14,126 nucleotides of DNA from CAKQOE01 sp963627215 (GCA_963627215.1 CAVGAH010000052.1:1-14126); one strand, 5' to 3'; numbered from the stretch's first letter, positions 1-7,055 are shown. The notes: generated by a model from the letters alone, not told the origin. Numbers and translations are program-made.

Positions 1-1
1 G

Positions 2-202
2 TTCAAGGGACTTAATGTTCTGCACCACGAACAGAGGGGAAGCGTGGATCTGCTGATCGTAAGGAACGAAAAGGATTTTGTCAGAAAGACGCTCGATGCG
101 GGCAGGCCGCTTATATTTGACATGCTGCCGCTCACGCTTGAGGAAATATTTATTTATGAACTGGGAGGTGATAATTATGAAATCAGCGGCATCATATTTT
201 AA
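2..202 (+). CDS. ABC transporter ATP-binding protein, C-terminal end (5' partial)
   Basis: An open frame runs from the left edge to a TAA at 200-202 and gives 66 residues. The tail contains LLIVRNEKDFVRK followed by PLTLEEIFIYELGG. This is the usual end of ABC-2 type exporter ATPases, where a 'LxLEDIFxxxxG' stretch closes the protein. The Walker and signature motifs lie outside the window, so the assignment rests on this tail and on the partner gene. The frame overlaps the next gene by 26 bases (177-202), which implies translational coupling of ATPase and permease. The protein would sit on the cytoplasmic face and energise the permease that follows. The transported substrate cannot be told from this fragment. 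Confidence 0.75.
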   Translation, partial: FKGLNVLHHEQRGSVDLLIVRNEKDFVRKTLDAGRPLIFDMLPLTLEEIFIYELGGDNYEISGIIF

Positions 203-2423
203 AGTATCGACTGCTGTTATAAAAGACGATTTCAGAAGATTCTGGGCCATACCGGTCATAGGCTTCATATATTACTTCTTCAGCAGTATATTTTTTATAC
301 TTATGAATATGAAGGAACTGAACGGAAATGAATACGGCAATGACATGCTCGCTAATTTCCTTATGAACCTGCTTGAAGGACACTATGTTTTCAATATCGT
401 GAATATAGGATGGATGGCGGTGCTTTCCGTTCTGCTCGTGTTCAGGTACCTTCATAATTCCGGACATGCGATAGCAGTGCATTCGCAGCCGTTTACGCGC
501 TCAACACTGCTCAACAGCCACACGGTATCATGCATACTTTTTATAGCGATACCTATCGTGCTTACAGGGATAATACTTATGCTGATATCTCAGCCGGTGT
601 ACTTCAGCAATATTTATTATGAAGAGTACAGCGGAGACATGGTGAATCTGTTTGCGAGAGTGAACATAATAAGATGGATGTGGCAGTCGTTCCTGACAGG
701 AATGTTCATAATGGCGATAGCCATCGCTTCAGGAATGGTAACCGGTACGCCGTTCCATCATGCAGTTGCAGCGCTTGGATTTAACGGAGTAGCTCCGCTT
801 TGCACCCTCATGCTCACGCAGTACTTTAACACTTATCTTTTTGGATATGTTCAGCCTGACTGGTTGAATGAATCAATAGTTCACATGTCACCTGTTATTA
901 ATGTAATGAAAGACGGATTCTTGTCGCTGACAGAAAATATATACTATGTCGTTATCGTAGTGCTCATGTACGCGCTTGCGATGTTCCTCTACAACAAGAG
1001 AAAGCTGGAGCGCGCGACAGACGGTATAGTTTTCAAGGCGGTAGACGTACTCGTTACGCTCGTGTTCGGATATCTCGGCATGACTGCGCTCGGTCTTGCG
1101 TTCTTCAGCATATTTGACGAATCAAAGGGCGCAACTACAGTCGGATATATCGCAGGCGCGATACTCGGCATGATCATAGTCAGAATGGTCATAATAAAGA
1201 CTGTCAGAGTTTTCAACAAGAAGACTGTGATAATAATGGGAAGCTATCTCGTTATAGCTCTTGTGTTCTTCGGATGCCTGAATTTCAACATTACAGGATA
1301 TGAAACTCGTGTTGAAGAGGATGCGGACAGTATAAATATTTCGTTCTCAGCCGGAAACATGATCTTCAAGGGCGGAGAATTTAAAGACGCGGATGCAAAA
1401 GCAGCCATCGTGGACCTGCACAAGCTTATAATCAGCAACAAACAGCTTATAAAGGCAGCTGACGAGCAGGATGAAAGTGATTACGGAACAGCCGCCGAAT
1501 CTATGATGTATATCAGCTTTGACTATTATAATGGTGAAGGTGATGCAGCTAAGCGTGTAGAAGCCCGCTCTTATGTAGTGCCGACATACCTGATCCTCAA
1601 CAGTGATGAGATGAAAGCATTTGCGTCATCGGGAGCGCTCAACGAAAGGGCGGTAGATGAGCTTCCTGCAACTGATAAGATACAGTATATAGACATTCGC
1701 TCAGGCTCATACTATTCGTCAACTCCTTACGGCGCTTTAAGCGAGGACTATGACATGCTGTGCTCAGATAAGACGCAGCTTGCAGGACTTATGGAAGCAC
1801 TGAAAAAAGACATACATGATATGACGTATGATGACATGAAGAGGGATTACAACATGCCGATCGTCGCATCTCTTAACTTGACGTATATAGATGATGATGG
1901 AACTGCCGCTGCTGCCGGACGCTCTGAGGATGCAGAAGTAATGATGATACCTGCAAAGGCGAGTACACAGCAGGCTGCCCGCAACAACGTCAGAACGCGC
2001 GATATGGATATTGACCTGACTGCGGCGTACAAAAATACTATCACATGGCTCGAGGCAAACGGCTACGGTGAAATGACGAAATACGACCCGTCATACTGGA
2101 ATTTTGCAGTAGTATATGATGTAGAAAACGGAAAACCGGTAGCATTAGATGGCTCGGATGATTATTCGCTCTCATCGATACCGCAGAGCTCAGAGGGAAT
2201 GAACGTCGTTTCTGATCCGGATGTGATCAGGAATCTTTATGACAATGCAAGCTCACACGTTGCTATAGGTTCTTTAAATGATATGAATACATCAGAAAAT
2301 AATATTTATATGATAAAGTTCTATCATAAGGACAATAATGAATCGGATGCGTATTATGCGTATTTCAGCGCCTATATCGACGGTTCGTATTACCATGACC
2401 AGACAGAGGCTAACGAACAGTAA
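177..2423 (+). CDS. ABC-2 type transporter permease with large C-terminal extracytoplasmic domain
   Basis: This encodes 748 residues starting at ATG 177. I prefer this start to any upstream codon because GGGAGGTG sits at 163-170 and the protein then begins with MKSAASYF, a short cytoplasmic stretch before the first membrane helix. About nine hydrophobic segments lie near residues 23-43, 69-92, 115-137, 168-189, 193-215, 255-272, 288-312, 321-340 and 352-371. They are followed by about 375 soluble residues rich in D, E, S and Y with no recognisable catalytic motif. The layout of ABC-2 permease plus large C-terminal domain resembles Ytr-type permeases of Bacillota; a DUF6449-like C-terminal region is possible but not verified. 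It pairs with the overlapping ATPase fragment upstream. Known relatives are often controlled by GntR regulators and linked to envelope stress; that role is inference here. Confidence 0.8.
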   Translation: MKSAASYFKVSTAVIKDDFRRFWAIPVIGFIYYFFSSIFFILMNMKELNGNEYGNDMLANFLMNLLEGHYVFNIVNIGWMAVLSVLLVFRYLHNSGHAIAVHSQPFTRSTLLNSHTVSCILFIAIPIVLTGIILMLISQPVYFSNIYYEEYSGDMVNLFARVNIIRWMWQSFLTGMFIMAIAIASGMVTGTPFHHAVAALGFNGVAPLCTLMLTQYFNTYLFGYVQPDWLNESIVHMSPVINVMKDGFLSLTENIYYVVIVVLMYALAMFLYNKRKLERATDGIVFKAVDVLVTLVFGYLGMTALGLAFFSIFDESKGATTVGYIAGAILGMIIVRMVIIKTVRVFNKKTVIIMGSYLVIALVFFGCLNFNITGYETRVEEDADSINISFSAGNMIFKGGEFKDADAKAAIVDLHKLIISNKQLIKAADEQDESDYGTAAESMMYISFDYYNGEGDAAKRVEARSYVVPTYLILNSDEMKAFASSGALNERAVDELPATDKIQYIDIRSGSYYSSTPYGALSEDYDMLCSDKTQLAGLMEALKKDIHDMTYDDMKRDYNMPIVASLNLTYIDDDGTAAAAGRSEDAEVMMIPAKASTQQAARNNVRTRDMDIDLTAAYKNTITWLEANGYGEMTKYDPSYWNFAVVYDVENGKPVALDGSDDYSLSSIPQSSEGMNVVSDPDVIRNLYDNASSHVAIGSLNDMNTSENNIYMIKFYHKDNNESDAYYAYFSAYIDGSYYHDQTEANEQ

Positions 2424-2522
2424 GAGGTGAGATCTTACATGTGAGAGTTGCCGGAGATTCGGAAATATTAATACAAAATGAATAAGGGCGTAAAGCCTGA
2501 CGCGGCGTCACCGCCGCAGAGG

Positions 2523-2562
2523 GGTCGGGGTGCAGAACTGATATGACGCGCCCCGACCTTTT
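2523..2562 (+). terminator. Intrinsic terminator of the ABC transporter operon
   Basis: The arms GGTCGGGG (2523-2530) and CCCCGACC (2551-2558) pair perfectly. The stem can extend inward by three pairs, one of them G-U. TTTT follows directly at 2559-2562, then GCAATTT. A smaller hairpin, GCGGCG/CGCCGC (2502-2507 and 2512-2517), stands just upstream. The stem is long and GC-rich but the U run is short. Confidence 0.75.
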
Positions 2563-2611
2563 GCAATTTGCTGAAAATATTAATAAAAAGCTTTGATTTA
2601 GAAAAAAACAT

Positions 2612-2639
2612 TTGTATTATGATTGTTTTGTGGTAATAT
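2612..2639 (+). promoter_or_regulatory. Likely hup promoter with extended -10
   Basis: TGGTAATAT at 2631-2639 contains TAATAT preceded by a TG at the extended -10 position. A weak -35-like TTGTAT lies at 2612-2617 with a 16-base spacer. The next gene starts 42 bases downstream at 2681, preceded by GGAGG at 2668-2672. The preceding terminator makes a separate promoter here necessary. Confidence 0.6.
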
Positions 2640-2680
2640 GGAGTAGGCGCGATTCAAAAAAACTAATGGAGGATTTGAAA

Positions 2681-2974
2681 ATGAATAAAAATGAATTAGT
2701 TGCAGAAATCCATGAGAAAATAAAGGAAACAAAGAAAGACGCAACAAGGAAAGATGCTGAAGCAGGACTGAACGCAGTTATCGCTGCTATCACTGAAGCT
2801 CTTGCTGCAGGTGAAAAGGTACAGCTCATCGGTTTCGGTACATTCGAAACTAAGGAAAGAGCTGCAAGAGAAGGCAGAAACCCAAGAAAGCCGGGCGAAA
2901 CTATTAAGATCCCTGCTTGCAAGGCTCCTGCATTCAAGGCCGGTAAGGCTCTTAAGGATGCTGTAAACAAGTAA
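2681..2974 (+). CDS. hup: HU-family nucleoid DNA-binding protein
   Basis: This encodes 97 residues starting at ATG 2681, with GGAGG eight bases upstream; earlier in-frame starts have no such site. It is the bacterial histone-like dimer that bends DNA non-specifically. Visible hallmarks are MNKNELV at the N-terminus, VQLIGFGTFE (residues 47-56), the DNA-binding arm with ERAAREGRNP (59-68, ending in the intercalating proline) and the closing PAFKAGKALKDAV. It is about seven residues longer than a typical HU: KKDAT (18-22) is followed by a near-copy RKDAE (23-27) in the helix 1-2 region, and the arm reads RKPGETI, one residue longer than usual. A cysteine occurs in IPACKAP. The gene is monocistronic, with its own promoter and strong terminator, and the codons look like those of a highly expressed gene. 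Confidence 0.95.
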   Translation: MNKNELVAEIHEKIKETKKDATRKDAEAGLNAVIAAITEALAAGEKVQLIGFGTFETKERAAREGRNPRKPGETIKIPACKAPAFKAGKALKDAVNK

Positions 2975-3009
2975 TTTTAAACGTTTTTTATTCATAAAGA
3001 AAACAGAAA

Positions 3010-3070
3010 AGGGCGGGAAAGCGTATGCCAACAATAAAAGCATACCCTTTCCCGCCCTGCCTTGTTTTTT
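3010..3070 (+). terminator. Strong intrinsic terminator after hup
   Basis: A long stem is formed by AGGGCGGGAAAG (3010-3021) and GTATGC (3023-3028) pairing with GCATAC (3040-3045) and CTTTCCCGCCCT (3047-3058). That is 18 pairs with one C-C mismatch and an 11-base loop. GCCTTGTTTTTT follows at 3059-3070. On the opposite strand the stem is followed by TTTTCTGTTTT, so it may work in both directions. Confidence 0.9.
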
Positions 3071-3221
3071 GCCCTAACGCAGCCGCCTGCCGGCCGCTGC
3101 CGAAAGCCGCCCAAGCGCCTCCCGCAAAACAGAACGCGGACAAGCCGCGTTTATACGCTTCAGGCTCGACAAGCTTAACACCCTTTTAGTATTATCCATT
3201 ATAAAATCATATATTAACCAA
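3071..3221. other. Non-coding GC-rich then AT-rich spacer between hup and sppA
   Basis: No gene is seen here. The first 80 bases are rich in CCGCC/GCCGG words and include a hairpin, AACGCGG (3133-3139) with CCGCGTT (3145-3151). From about 3175 the sequence turns AT-rich before the sppA promoter. I see no tRNA or recognisable riboswitch. Confidence 0.5.
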
Positions 3222-3250
3222 TTGAAATAATAAACGGTCTAATGTAAGAT
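3222..3250 (+). promoter_or_regulatory. SigA-type promoter of sppA
   Basis: TTGAAA (3222-3227) and TAAGAT (3245-3250) are separated by 17 bases. The start codon lies about 50 bases downstream at 3303. Both hexamers are close to the housekeeping consensus and the region is AT-rich. Confidence 0.65.
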
Positions 3251-3302
3251 AGTAATGCACTAAACTATGTAAAAGGGAACAGAGATAAGGAGAAGAAAGC
3301 GA

Positions 3303-4715
3303 ATGAGCAATGATTTTAATGATAATGATCTTAACGATCTTAATGATATGATATTTACAGACTCGGAGGAGCCGGAGAAGGATGAAGCAGAGCCGGCTGG
3401 CGAGCAGGCGCAGCCTGAGGAAGCAGATGAAACGGGCGGCGCGGATGAAAGCACAGCAGCAGCCGATGACACTATAGTGAACCCTGCGTCAACAGCCGCT
3501 TACAACACAACAGGCGGCGCAACAGCGCAGCCGGGCTCCGCCCGCGGCCCCGAAATCAATAATGCCGCCGGCTCCGCCGAGTCCGCATCGCCCGACGCGC
3601 CCCACACATCAAACGGCGCGTCCGGCTGGAACGCCGCAGGCGCATCCCGTACCTCCGGCTCCGCTGACCCAAACAACTACACGTTCTACCGTCCGGGCTG
3701 CAATAACGATTCCGCTGGTCAGACCGGCGCAGCCGCATACTACCCGCAGCCGCCAAAAAAGAAAAAGAAATGGAAAATAATAGCAATAATAGCCGTGATA
3801 ATAGCAGCGATATTATTGATATCAGCCTGCACCGCCTCACTGATAACAGGCGACTCCGGCATGGACGCGGACTACGGCGGCGGCTCGCCATACATAGGCA
3901 TACTCCATGTAGAAGGCACGATAACGACATCGAGCCCGTCATCAGATACTTACCAGCAGAGCTGGCTCCTCAGGCAGATAAACTACATGATGGATGACCC
4001 GTCAAACGAAGGCCTGATGATATACGTAAACTCGCCGGGCGGCAGTGTGTACGCTTCAGACGAGCTTTATCTGAAGCTTAAGGAATACAAAGAAGAAACA
4101 GACCGCCCTGTATACGCGTATTTCGCTGAAACAGCAGCATCAGGCGGATACTACATAGCTGCAGGCGCAGATAAGATAACAGCAAACAGGAACTGCACGA
4201 CAGGCTCTATCGGCGTATACCTCGGCCCTATCATCAACGCGAGCGGCCTTCTCGAAAAGGTCGGCGTTCAGGCTGAGATAATAAAGTCAGGTGAAAACAA
4301 GGCCATGGGCAACAGCTACGAGCCGCTCACAGACGAGCAGCGCGCTATCTACCGGGAATACGTAAACGAGTCATACGACCAGTTCGTAAACATCGTAGCC
4401 GAGGGTCGCAAAATGGATGCAGCGACGGTAAAGCAGATAGCAGACGGTCGCGTCTACACAGCAAAGCAGGCAAAGGCAAACGGCCTGATAGACGAGATAT
4501 CATCGTTCGAGGACGCAAAGGACGCGATGCTCGAGGAAAACAAGCTCGATGACTGTACGTTCCAGAACGTGGTATATACCCCAAAGAATGACATATACAG
4601 CCTGCTCTCACAGAAGGCCGACGCAAAGACAGACTCAGCAAGCGCAGAGGTCGGCATGGCGCAGGATATATTAAACGGTGACTACACGCCTGAATTAATG
4701 TACATGATGCAGTAA
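3303..4715 (+). CDS. sppA: Membrane-anchored signal peptide peptidase SppA (S49 serine protease)
   Basis: This encodes 470 residues from ATG 3303, with AAGGAG at 3287-3292. SppA degrades leftover signal peptides at the membrane using a Ser-Lys dyad. Residues 1-150 are a disordered stretch, first acidic, then rich in A, G, P, S and T. KKKKK (152-156) then precedes one membrane helix (about 157-176), giving N-in, C-out topology. The protease domain follows: VNSPGGSV (242-249), the nucleophile region AETAASGGYY with Ser280, TTGSIGVY, and SGENKAMG with the probable general base Lys333. The 53-residue Ser-Lys spacing fits Bacillus-type SppA. DGRVYTAKQAKANGLID is also characteristic. Oddities are the N-terminal extension, far longer than the short leader usual in Bacillus SppA, and its very GC-rich codons (about 3535-3760). 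The gene is monocistronic, upstream of ylxM-ffh. Confidence 0.93.
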   Translation: MSNDFNDNDLNDLNDMIFTDSEEPEKDEAEPAGEQAQPEEADETGGADESTAAADDTIVNPASTAAYNTTGGATAQPGSARGPEINNAAGSAESASPDAPHTSNGASGWNAAGASRTSGSADPNNYTFYRPGCNNDSAGQTGAAAYYPQPPKKKKKWKIIAIIAVIIAAILLISACTASLITGDSGMDADYGGGSPYIGILHVEGTITTSSPSSDTYQQSWLLRQINYMMDDPSNEGLMIYVNSPGGSVYASDELYLKLKEYKEETDRPVYAYFAETAASGGYYIAAGADKITANRNCTTGSIGVYLGPIINASGLLEKVGVQAEIIKSGENKAMGNSYEPLTDEQRAIYREYVNESYDQFVNIVAEGRKMDAATVKQIADGRVYTAKQAKANGLIDEISSFEDAKDAMLEENKLDDCTFQNVVYTPKNDIYSLLSQKADAKTDSASAEVGMAQDILNGDYTPELMYMMQ

Positions 4716-4730
4716 TGCATTAATGCATCA
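4705..4730. repeat. 26-base near-perfect palindrome across the sppA stop codon
   Basis: TGATGCA at 4705-4711 is mirrored by TGCATCA at 4724-4730, and the whole 26-base segment is self-complementary except for one base pair. Its core, 4715-4728, is a perfect 14-base palindrome (ATGCATTAATGCAT). The sppA stop TAA (4713-4715) lies inside it. It is followed by ATATTTTC. It could be an mRNA 3' hairpin, a weak terminator or a protein-binding site. Confidence 0.6.
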
Positions 4731-4743
4731 ATATTTTCAAAAA

Positions 4744-4776
4744 GCAGCTCCGCTGCCGTGGGTGCGCCGGGCGCAC
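4744..4776. repeat. Pair of small GC-rich hairpins downstream of sppA
   Basis: GCAGC-TCC-GCTGC (4744-4756) and GTGCGC-CGG-GCGCAC (4762-4776) are adjacent perfect hairpins, followed by the palindrome CAAGCTTG. There is no U tract after them, so they are not clear terminators. Their tight 3-base loops resemble the hairpins of the array at the right edge. Confidence 0.55.
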
Positions 4777-4819
4777 GCAAGCTTGAAATTCATTATTGTA
4801 AAAATTCCAAAAAAATTTA

Positions 4820-4851
4820 AAGGGTGTCAAACAAAATTGCTTGACACCCTT
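4820..4851. repeat. Inverted repeat overlapping the ylxM -35 box
   Basis: AAGGGTGTCAA (4820-4830) and TTGACACCCTT (4841-4851) form an 11-base perfect inverted repeat with a 10-base centre. The right arm contains the -35 hexamer TTGACA. On the plus strand it is followed by ATTCC, not a U run, so it is a poor plus-strand terminator. On the minus strand it is followed by TAAATTTTTTT, but no minus-strand gene ends here. An operator or a weak terminator for sppA are both possible. Confidence 0.65.
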
Positions 4852-4869
4852 ATTCCATTGTGTTAATCT
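4841..4869 (+). promoter_or_regulatory. Near-consensus promoter of ylxM-ffh
   Basis: A perfect TTGACA (4841-4846), a 17-base spacer and TAATCT (4864-4869) with the extended element TGT (4861-4863) make this the best promoter in the window. The ylxM start lies 31 bases beyond the -10. The -35 is shared with an inverted-repeat arm. Confidence 0.85.
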
Positions 4870-4900
4870 ATGTAAAGTGTTGTTGAAAGAGGTGACTGCG

Positions 4901-5314
4901 ATGGCTGAAAAAACAGTTGAAAAAACGTTCGAGATCGCAATGCTCTACGACTTTTACGGCGAGCTGTTGACACCGCGCCAGAAGGAAGTGCTTCAGTATT
5001 ATTACGAAGAAAACTATTCCCTGAGCGAGACAGCCGAAGAGCTCGGCGTGAGCAGGCAGGCCGTTCACGACACTATACGCAAGGCAGAAAAAGCGCTCCG
5101 CAATTATGAACAGAAGCTCGGACTTGTCGAAAGATTCAGGCGAACGGAGGCTGACATGGAAAGAGCTGTAAACGAGCTCGACCGGATAATAGAGCAGCTG
5201 ACTGATAAAAGTGCGGCAAGTACGGTAAATACGGAATGTGCAACATTTGATAATGAAATAATTGAAAAGCTGAATGATGTAAAAAGCATACTCAGCATAT
5301 TAGAAGAAGAATAG
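4901..5314 (+). CDS. ylxM: YlxM/p13-like helix-turn-helix protein associated with the SRP
   Basis: This encodes 137 residues from ATG 4901. AGAGGTG at 4888-4894 and the promoter -10 at 4864 exclude the longer upstream frame. Residues 22-66 form a sigma-70 region-4-like helix-turn-helix: LTPRQKEVLQYYYEENYSL followed by SETAEELGVSRQAVHDTIRK, the hallmark of the UPF0122/YlxM family. The remaining C-terminal part is helical and charged (EADMERAVNELDRIIEQL), and longer and more variable than the core. In Gram-positive bacteria YlxM is encoded next to ffh and is thought to modulate the signal recognition particle, probably through RNA binding. Here it lies 36 bases upstream of ffh in the same transcript, supporting that role. 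Confidence 0.93.
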   Translation: MAEKTVEKTFEIAMLYDFYGELLTPRQKEVLQYYYEENYSLSETAEELGVSRQAVHDTIRKAEKALRNYEQKLGLVERFRRTEADMERAVNELDRIIEQLTDKSAASTVNTECATFDNEIIEKLNDVKSILSILEEE

Positions 5315-5350
5315 ATCTTAAAGCATAAAAATAAGTGATAAGGAGACAGC

Positions 5351-6691
5351 ATGGCTTTTGAAGGACTTTCGGATAAGCTCCAGGGTGTATTTAAAAAGCT
5401 TAAGGGCAAGGGCAAGATAACAGAGTCAGACGTAAACGACGCGATGCGCGAAGTCAAAATGGCTCTTCTCGAAGCAGACGTTAACTTCAAGGTCGTGAAA
5501 AACTTCGTAGCGACCGTAAAGGAAAAATGCCTCGGCTCAGAGGTACTGGAGAGCCTCACACCTGCACAGCAGGTCATTAAAATAGTGAATGAAGAGCTTA
5601 TCGCTCTCATGGGCGGCACAAACAGCAAGCTCACGTATTCCTCAAAGGGATTCACGGTCCTGCTGCTCGCCGGTCTGCAGGGTACAGGTAAGACGACGAC
5701 AGCCGGAAAGCTCGGCGCATATCTCAAGAAAAACGGCAAAAAGCCGATGCTCGCAGCGTGCGACGTTTACAGACCTGCCGCTATCGATCAGTTAGAGGTA
5801 GTCGGTGAAAAGGTCGGCGTTCCTGTTTACACAGACAGGAATGAGAAGCATCCTGAAAAGATAGCAGCGGCTGCGGCAAAGGAAGCTGAGTACAAAGGCT
5901 ACGATGTTCTGATAGTAGATACTTCAGGCCGTCTTCACATAGATCAGGAGCTCATGGATGAGCTCGTAAGAGTAAAGGATGCTGTAAAGCCGCACGAGAT
6001 ACTTCTCGTTGTGGATGCGCTCACAGGTCAGGATGCGGTAACTGCCGCTGAAGGCTTCAACAACGCGCTCGGCATCGACGGCATAATAATGACAAAGCTC
6101 GACGGCGACTCACGAGGCGGCGCGGCTCTGTCAGTAAAGGCTGTCACAGGCAAGCCGATAAAGTTCATAGGTATGGGCGAAAAGTTAGACGCGCTCGAAC
6201 CGTTCCATCCTGAACGAATGGCTTCAAGGATACTCGGCATGGGCGATATGCTCAGCCTTATAGAAAAAGCTCAGGAGCAGTATGACGAAAAGGAAGCCGA
6301 GGCTCTTGAGAAAAAGATAAAGAAAAACCAGTTCACGCTTGACGACTTCCTGCAGCAGATGGGGCAGATAAAAAAGATGGGCGGCATGAGATCGGTCATC
6401 GGCATGCTCCCGGGCATGGGCGGTCAGAGAGTGAGCGACGAGGACATAGAAAAATCCGAAAAGGAATTCGTCCGCATGGAAGCGATAATAAGCTCCATGA
6501 CTATGGAGGAAAGAGAAGATCCTAAGATTCTGAACGCCAGCAGGCGCAAGAGGATATCAGCAGGCTCAGGTCAGCCGGTCAGCCAGATAAATGCGCTGAT
6601 AAAGCGTTATGACGAGGCCTGCAAGGTAATGAAGCAGTTTACAAAATCACCTAAGCGTATGGGCAAAAAGATGCGCAGGGGATTCAAGTAA
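5351..6691 (+). CDS. ffh: Signal recognition particle protein Ffh (SRP54 GTPase)
   Basis: This encodes 446 residues from ATG 5351, with AAGGAG at 5340-5345. Ffh binds 4.5S/6S SRP RNA and signal peptides on ribosomes and delivers nascent membrane proteins to FtsY. The N domain spans roughly residues 1-90. The G domain has GLQGTGKTT (108-116), DVYRPAAIDQL, DTSGR (190-194; DTAGR is more usual), DALTGQDAV and TKLDGDSRGG (248-257). The methionine-rich M domain starts near 300, with MGQIKKMGGM, the finger-loop GMLPGMGG, and the RNA-binding SRRKRISAGSG. Length is normal and the sequence is intact. It is co-transcribed with ylxM. About 100 bases separate it from rpsP, without a clear terminator, so read-through is likely. 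Confidence 0.97.
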   Translation: MAFEGLSDKLQGVFKKLKGKGKITESDVNDAMREVKMALLEADVNFKVVKNFVATVKEKCLGSEVLESLTPAQQVIKIVNEELIALMGGTNSKLTYSSKGFTVLLLAGLQGTGKTTTAGKLGAYLKKNGKKPMLAACDVYRPAAIDQLEVVGEKVGVPVYTDRNEKHPEKIAAAAAKEAEYKGYDVLIVDTSGRLHIDQELMDELVRVKDAVKPHEILLVVDALTGQDAVTAAEGFNNALGIDGIIMTKLDGDSRGGAALSVKAVTGKPIKFIGMGEKLDALEPFHPERMASRILGMGDMLSLIEKAQEQYDEKEAEALEKKIKKNQFTLDDFLQQMGQIKKMGGMRSVIGMLPGMGGQRVSDEDIEKSEKEFVRMEAIISSMTMEEREDPKILNASRRKRISAGSGQPVSQINALIKRYDEACKVMKQFTKSPKRMGKKMRRGFK

Positions 6692-6791
6692 AAACCGAGT
6701 GCTTTGTACGGGCGGCCGCGAGGTCGCGCCGGCATGAGGAATTTATTCATATATTAATATTAAAATCTTATTGATTCAGGAGGAAATAATT
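6692..6791. other. Spacer between ffh and rpsP with GC-rich imperfect hairpin
   Basis: A GC-rich block at about 6709-6734 (GGGCGGCCGCGA...TCGCGCCGGC) can fold imperfectly and has no U tract. The sequence then becomes AT-rich (TATTAATATTAAAATC) up to AGGAGG at 6778-6783. The AT-rich part may hold a weak promoter, but no hexamer pair is convincing. Confidence 0.4.
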
Positions 6792-7037
6792 ATGGCAGTT
6801 AAGATCAGATTAAAGAGAATGGGTAGAAAGAAGAAGCCTTTTTACAGAGTAGTAGTTGCTGACTCAAGAGCTCCAAGAGACGGCAGATTCATCGAAGAGA
6901 TCGGTACTTACGATCCACTGAAGGATCCGGGCGAGATCAAGATCGACCCTGAAAAGGCAAAGAAGTGGCTCGGCAATGGTGCTCAGCCTACAGATACTGT
7001 AAAGAGCCTTCTCAAGAAATCAGGTATCGTAGAATAA
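6792..7037 (+). CDS. rpsP: 30S ribosomal protein S16
   Basis: This encodes 81 residues from ATG 6792, eight bases after a perfect AGGAGG (6778-6783); the in-frame TTG at 6771 lies ahead of that site and is rejected. S16 is an early-assembling small-subunit protein that binds 16S rRNA. The N-terminal signature MAVKIRLKRMGRKKKPFYR and the later DSRAPRDGRFIEEIGTYDP are diagnostic, and the length is the family norm. The gene sits between ffh and khpA, the conserved Bacillota order, and codons switch to the preferred set of highly expressed genes. Confidence 0.98.
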   Translation: MAVKIRLKRMGRKKKPFYRVVVADSRAPRDGRFIEEIGTYDPLKDPGEIKIDPEKAKKWLGNGAQPTDTVKSLLKKSGIVE

Positions 7038-7055
7038 TAGAAGAGGGTGGTACTC

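Noticed and set aside
2478..2546. 22-codon plus-strand frame starting MNKGVKPDAASPP between the ABC operon and hup
   Set aside because: There is no ribosome binding site, and the frame runs into the terminator stem; its content simply reflects the GC-rich hairpins.
2696..3043. Minus-strand open frames covering hup and its terminator
   Set aside because: They are shadows of hup in other frames, with no start signal and Ser/Phe-rich nonsense composition.
3071..3302. T-box or riboswitch leader upstream of sppA
   Set aside because: No T-box sequence, specifier stem or recognisable aptamer core was seen, and the promoter at 3222-3250 leaves too short a leader.
3556..3942. Arg/Ser-rich minus-strand frame and short plus-strand frames inside sppA
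   Set aside because: They arise from the GC-rich repetitive N-terminal coding region of sppA. None has a ribosome binding site or family likeness.
5104..5739. 211-codon minus-strand frame across the ylxM-ffh junction
   Set aside because: It is antisense to two conserved genes whose frames are unambiguous, and the Ser/Phe/Leu-rich composition is a shadow signature.
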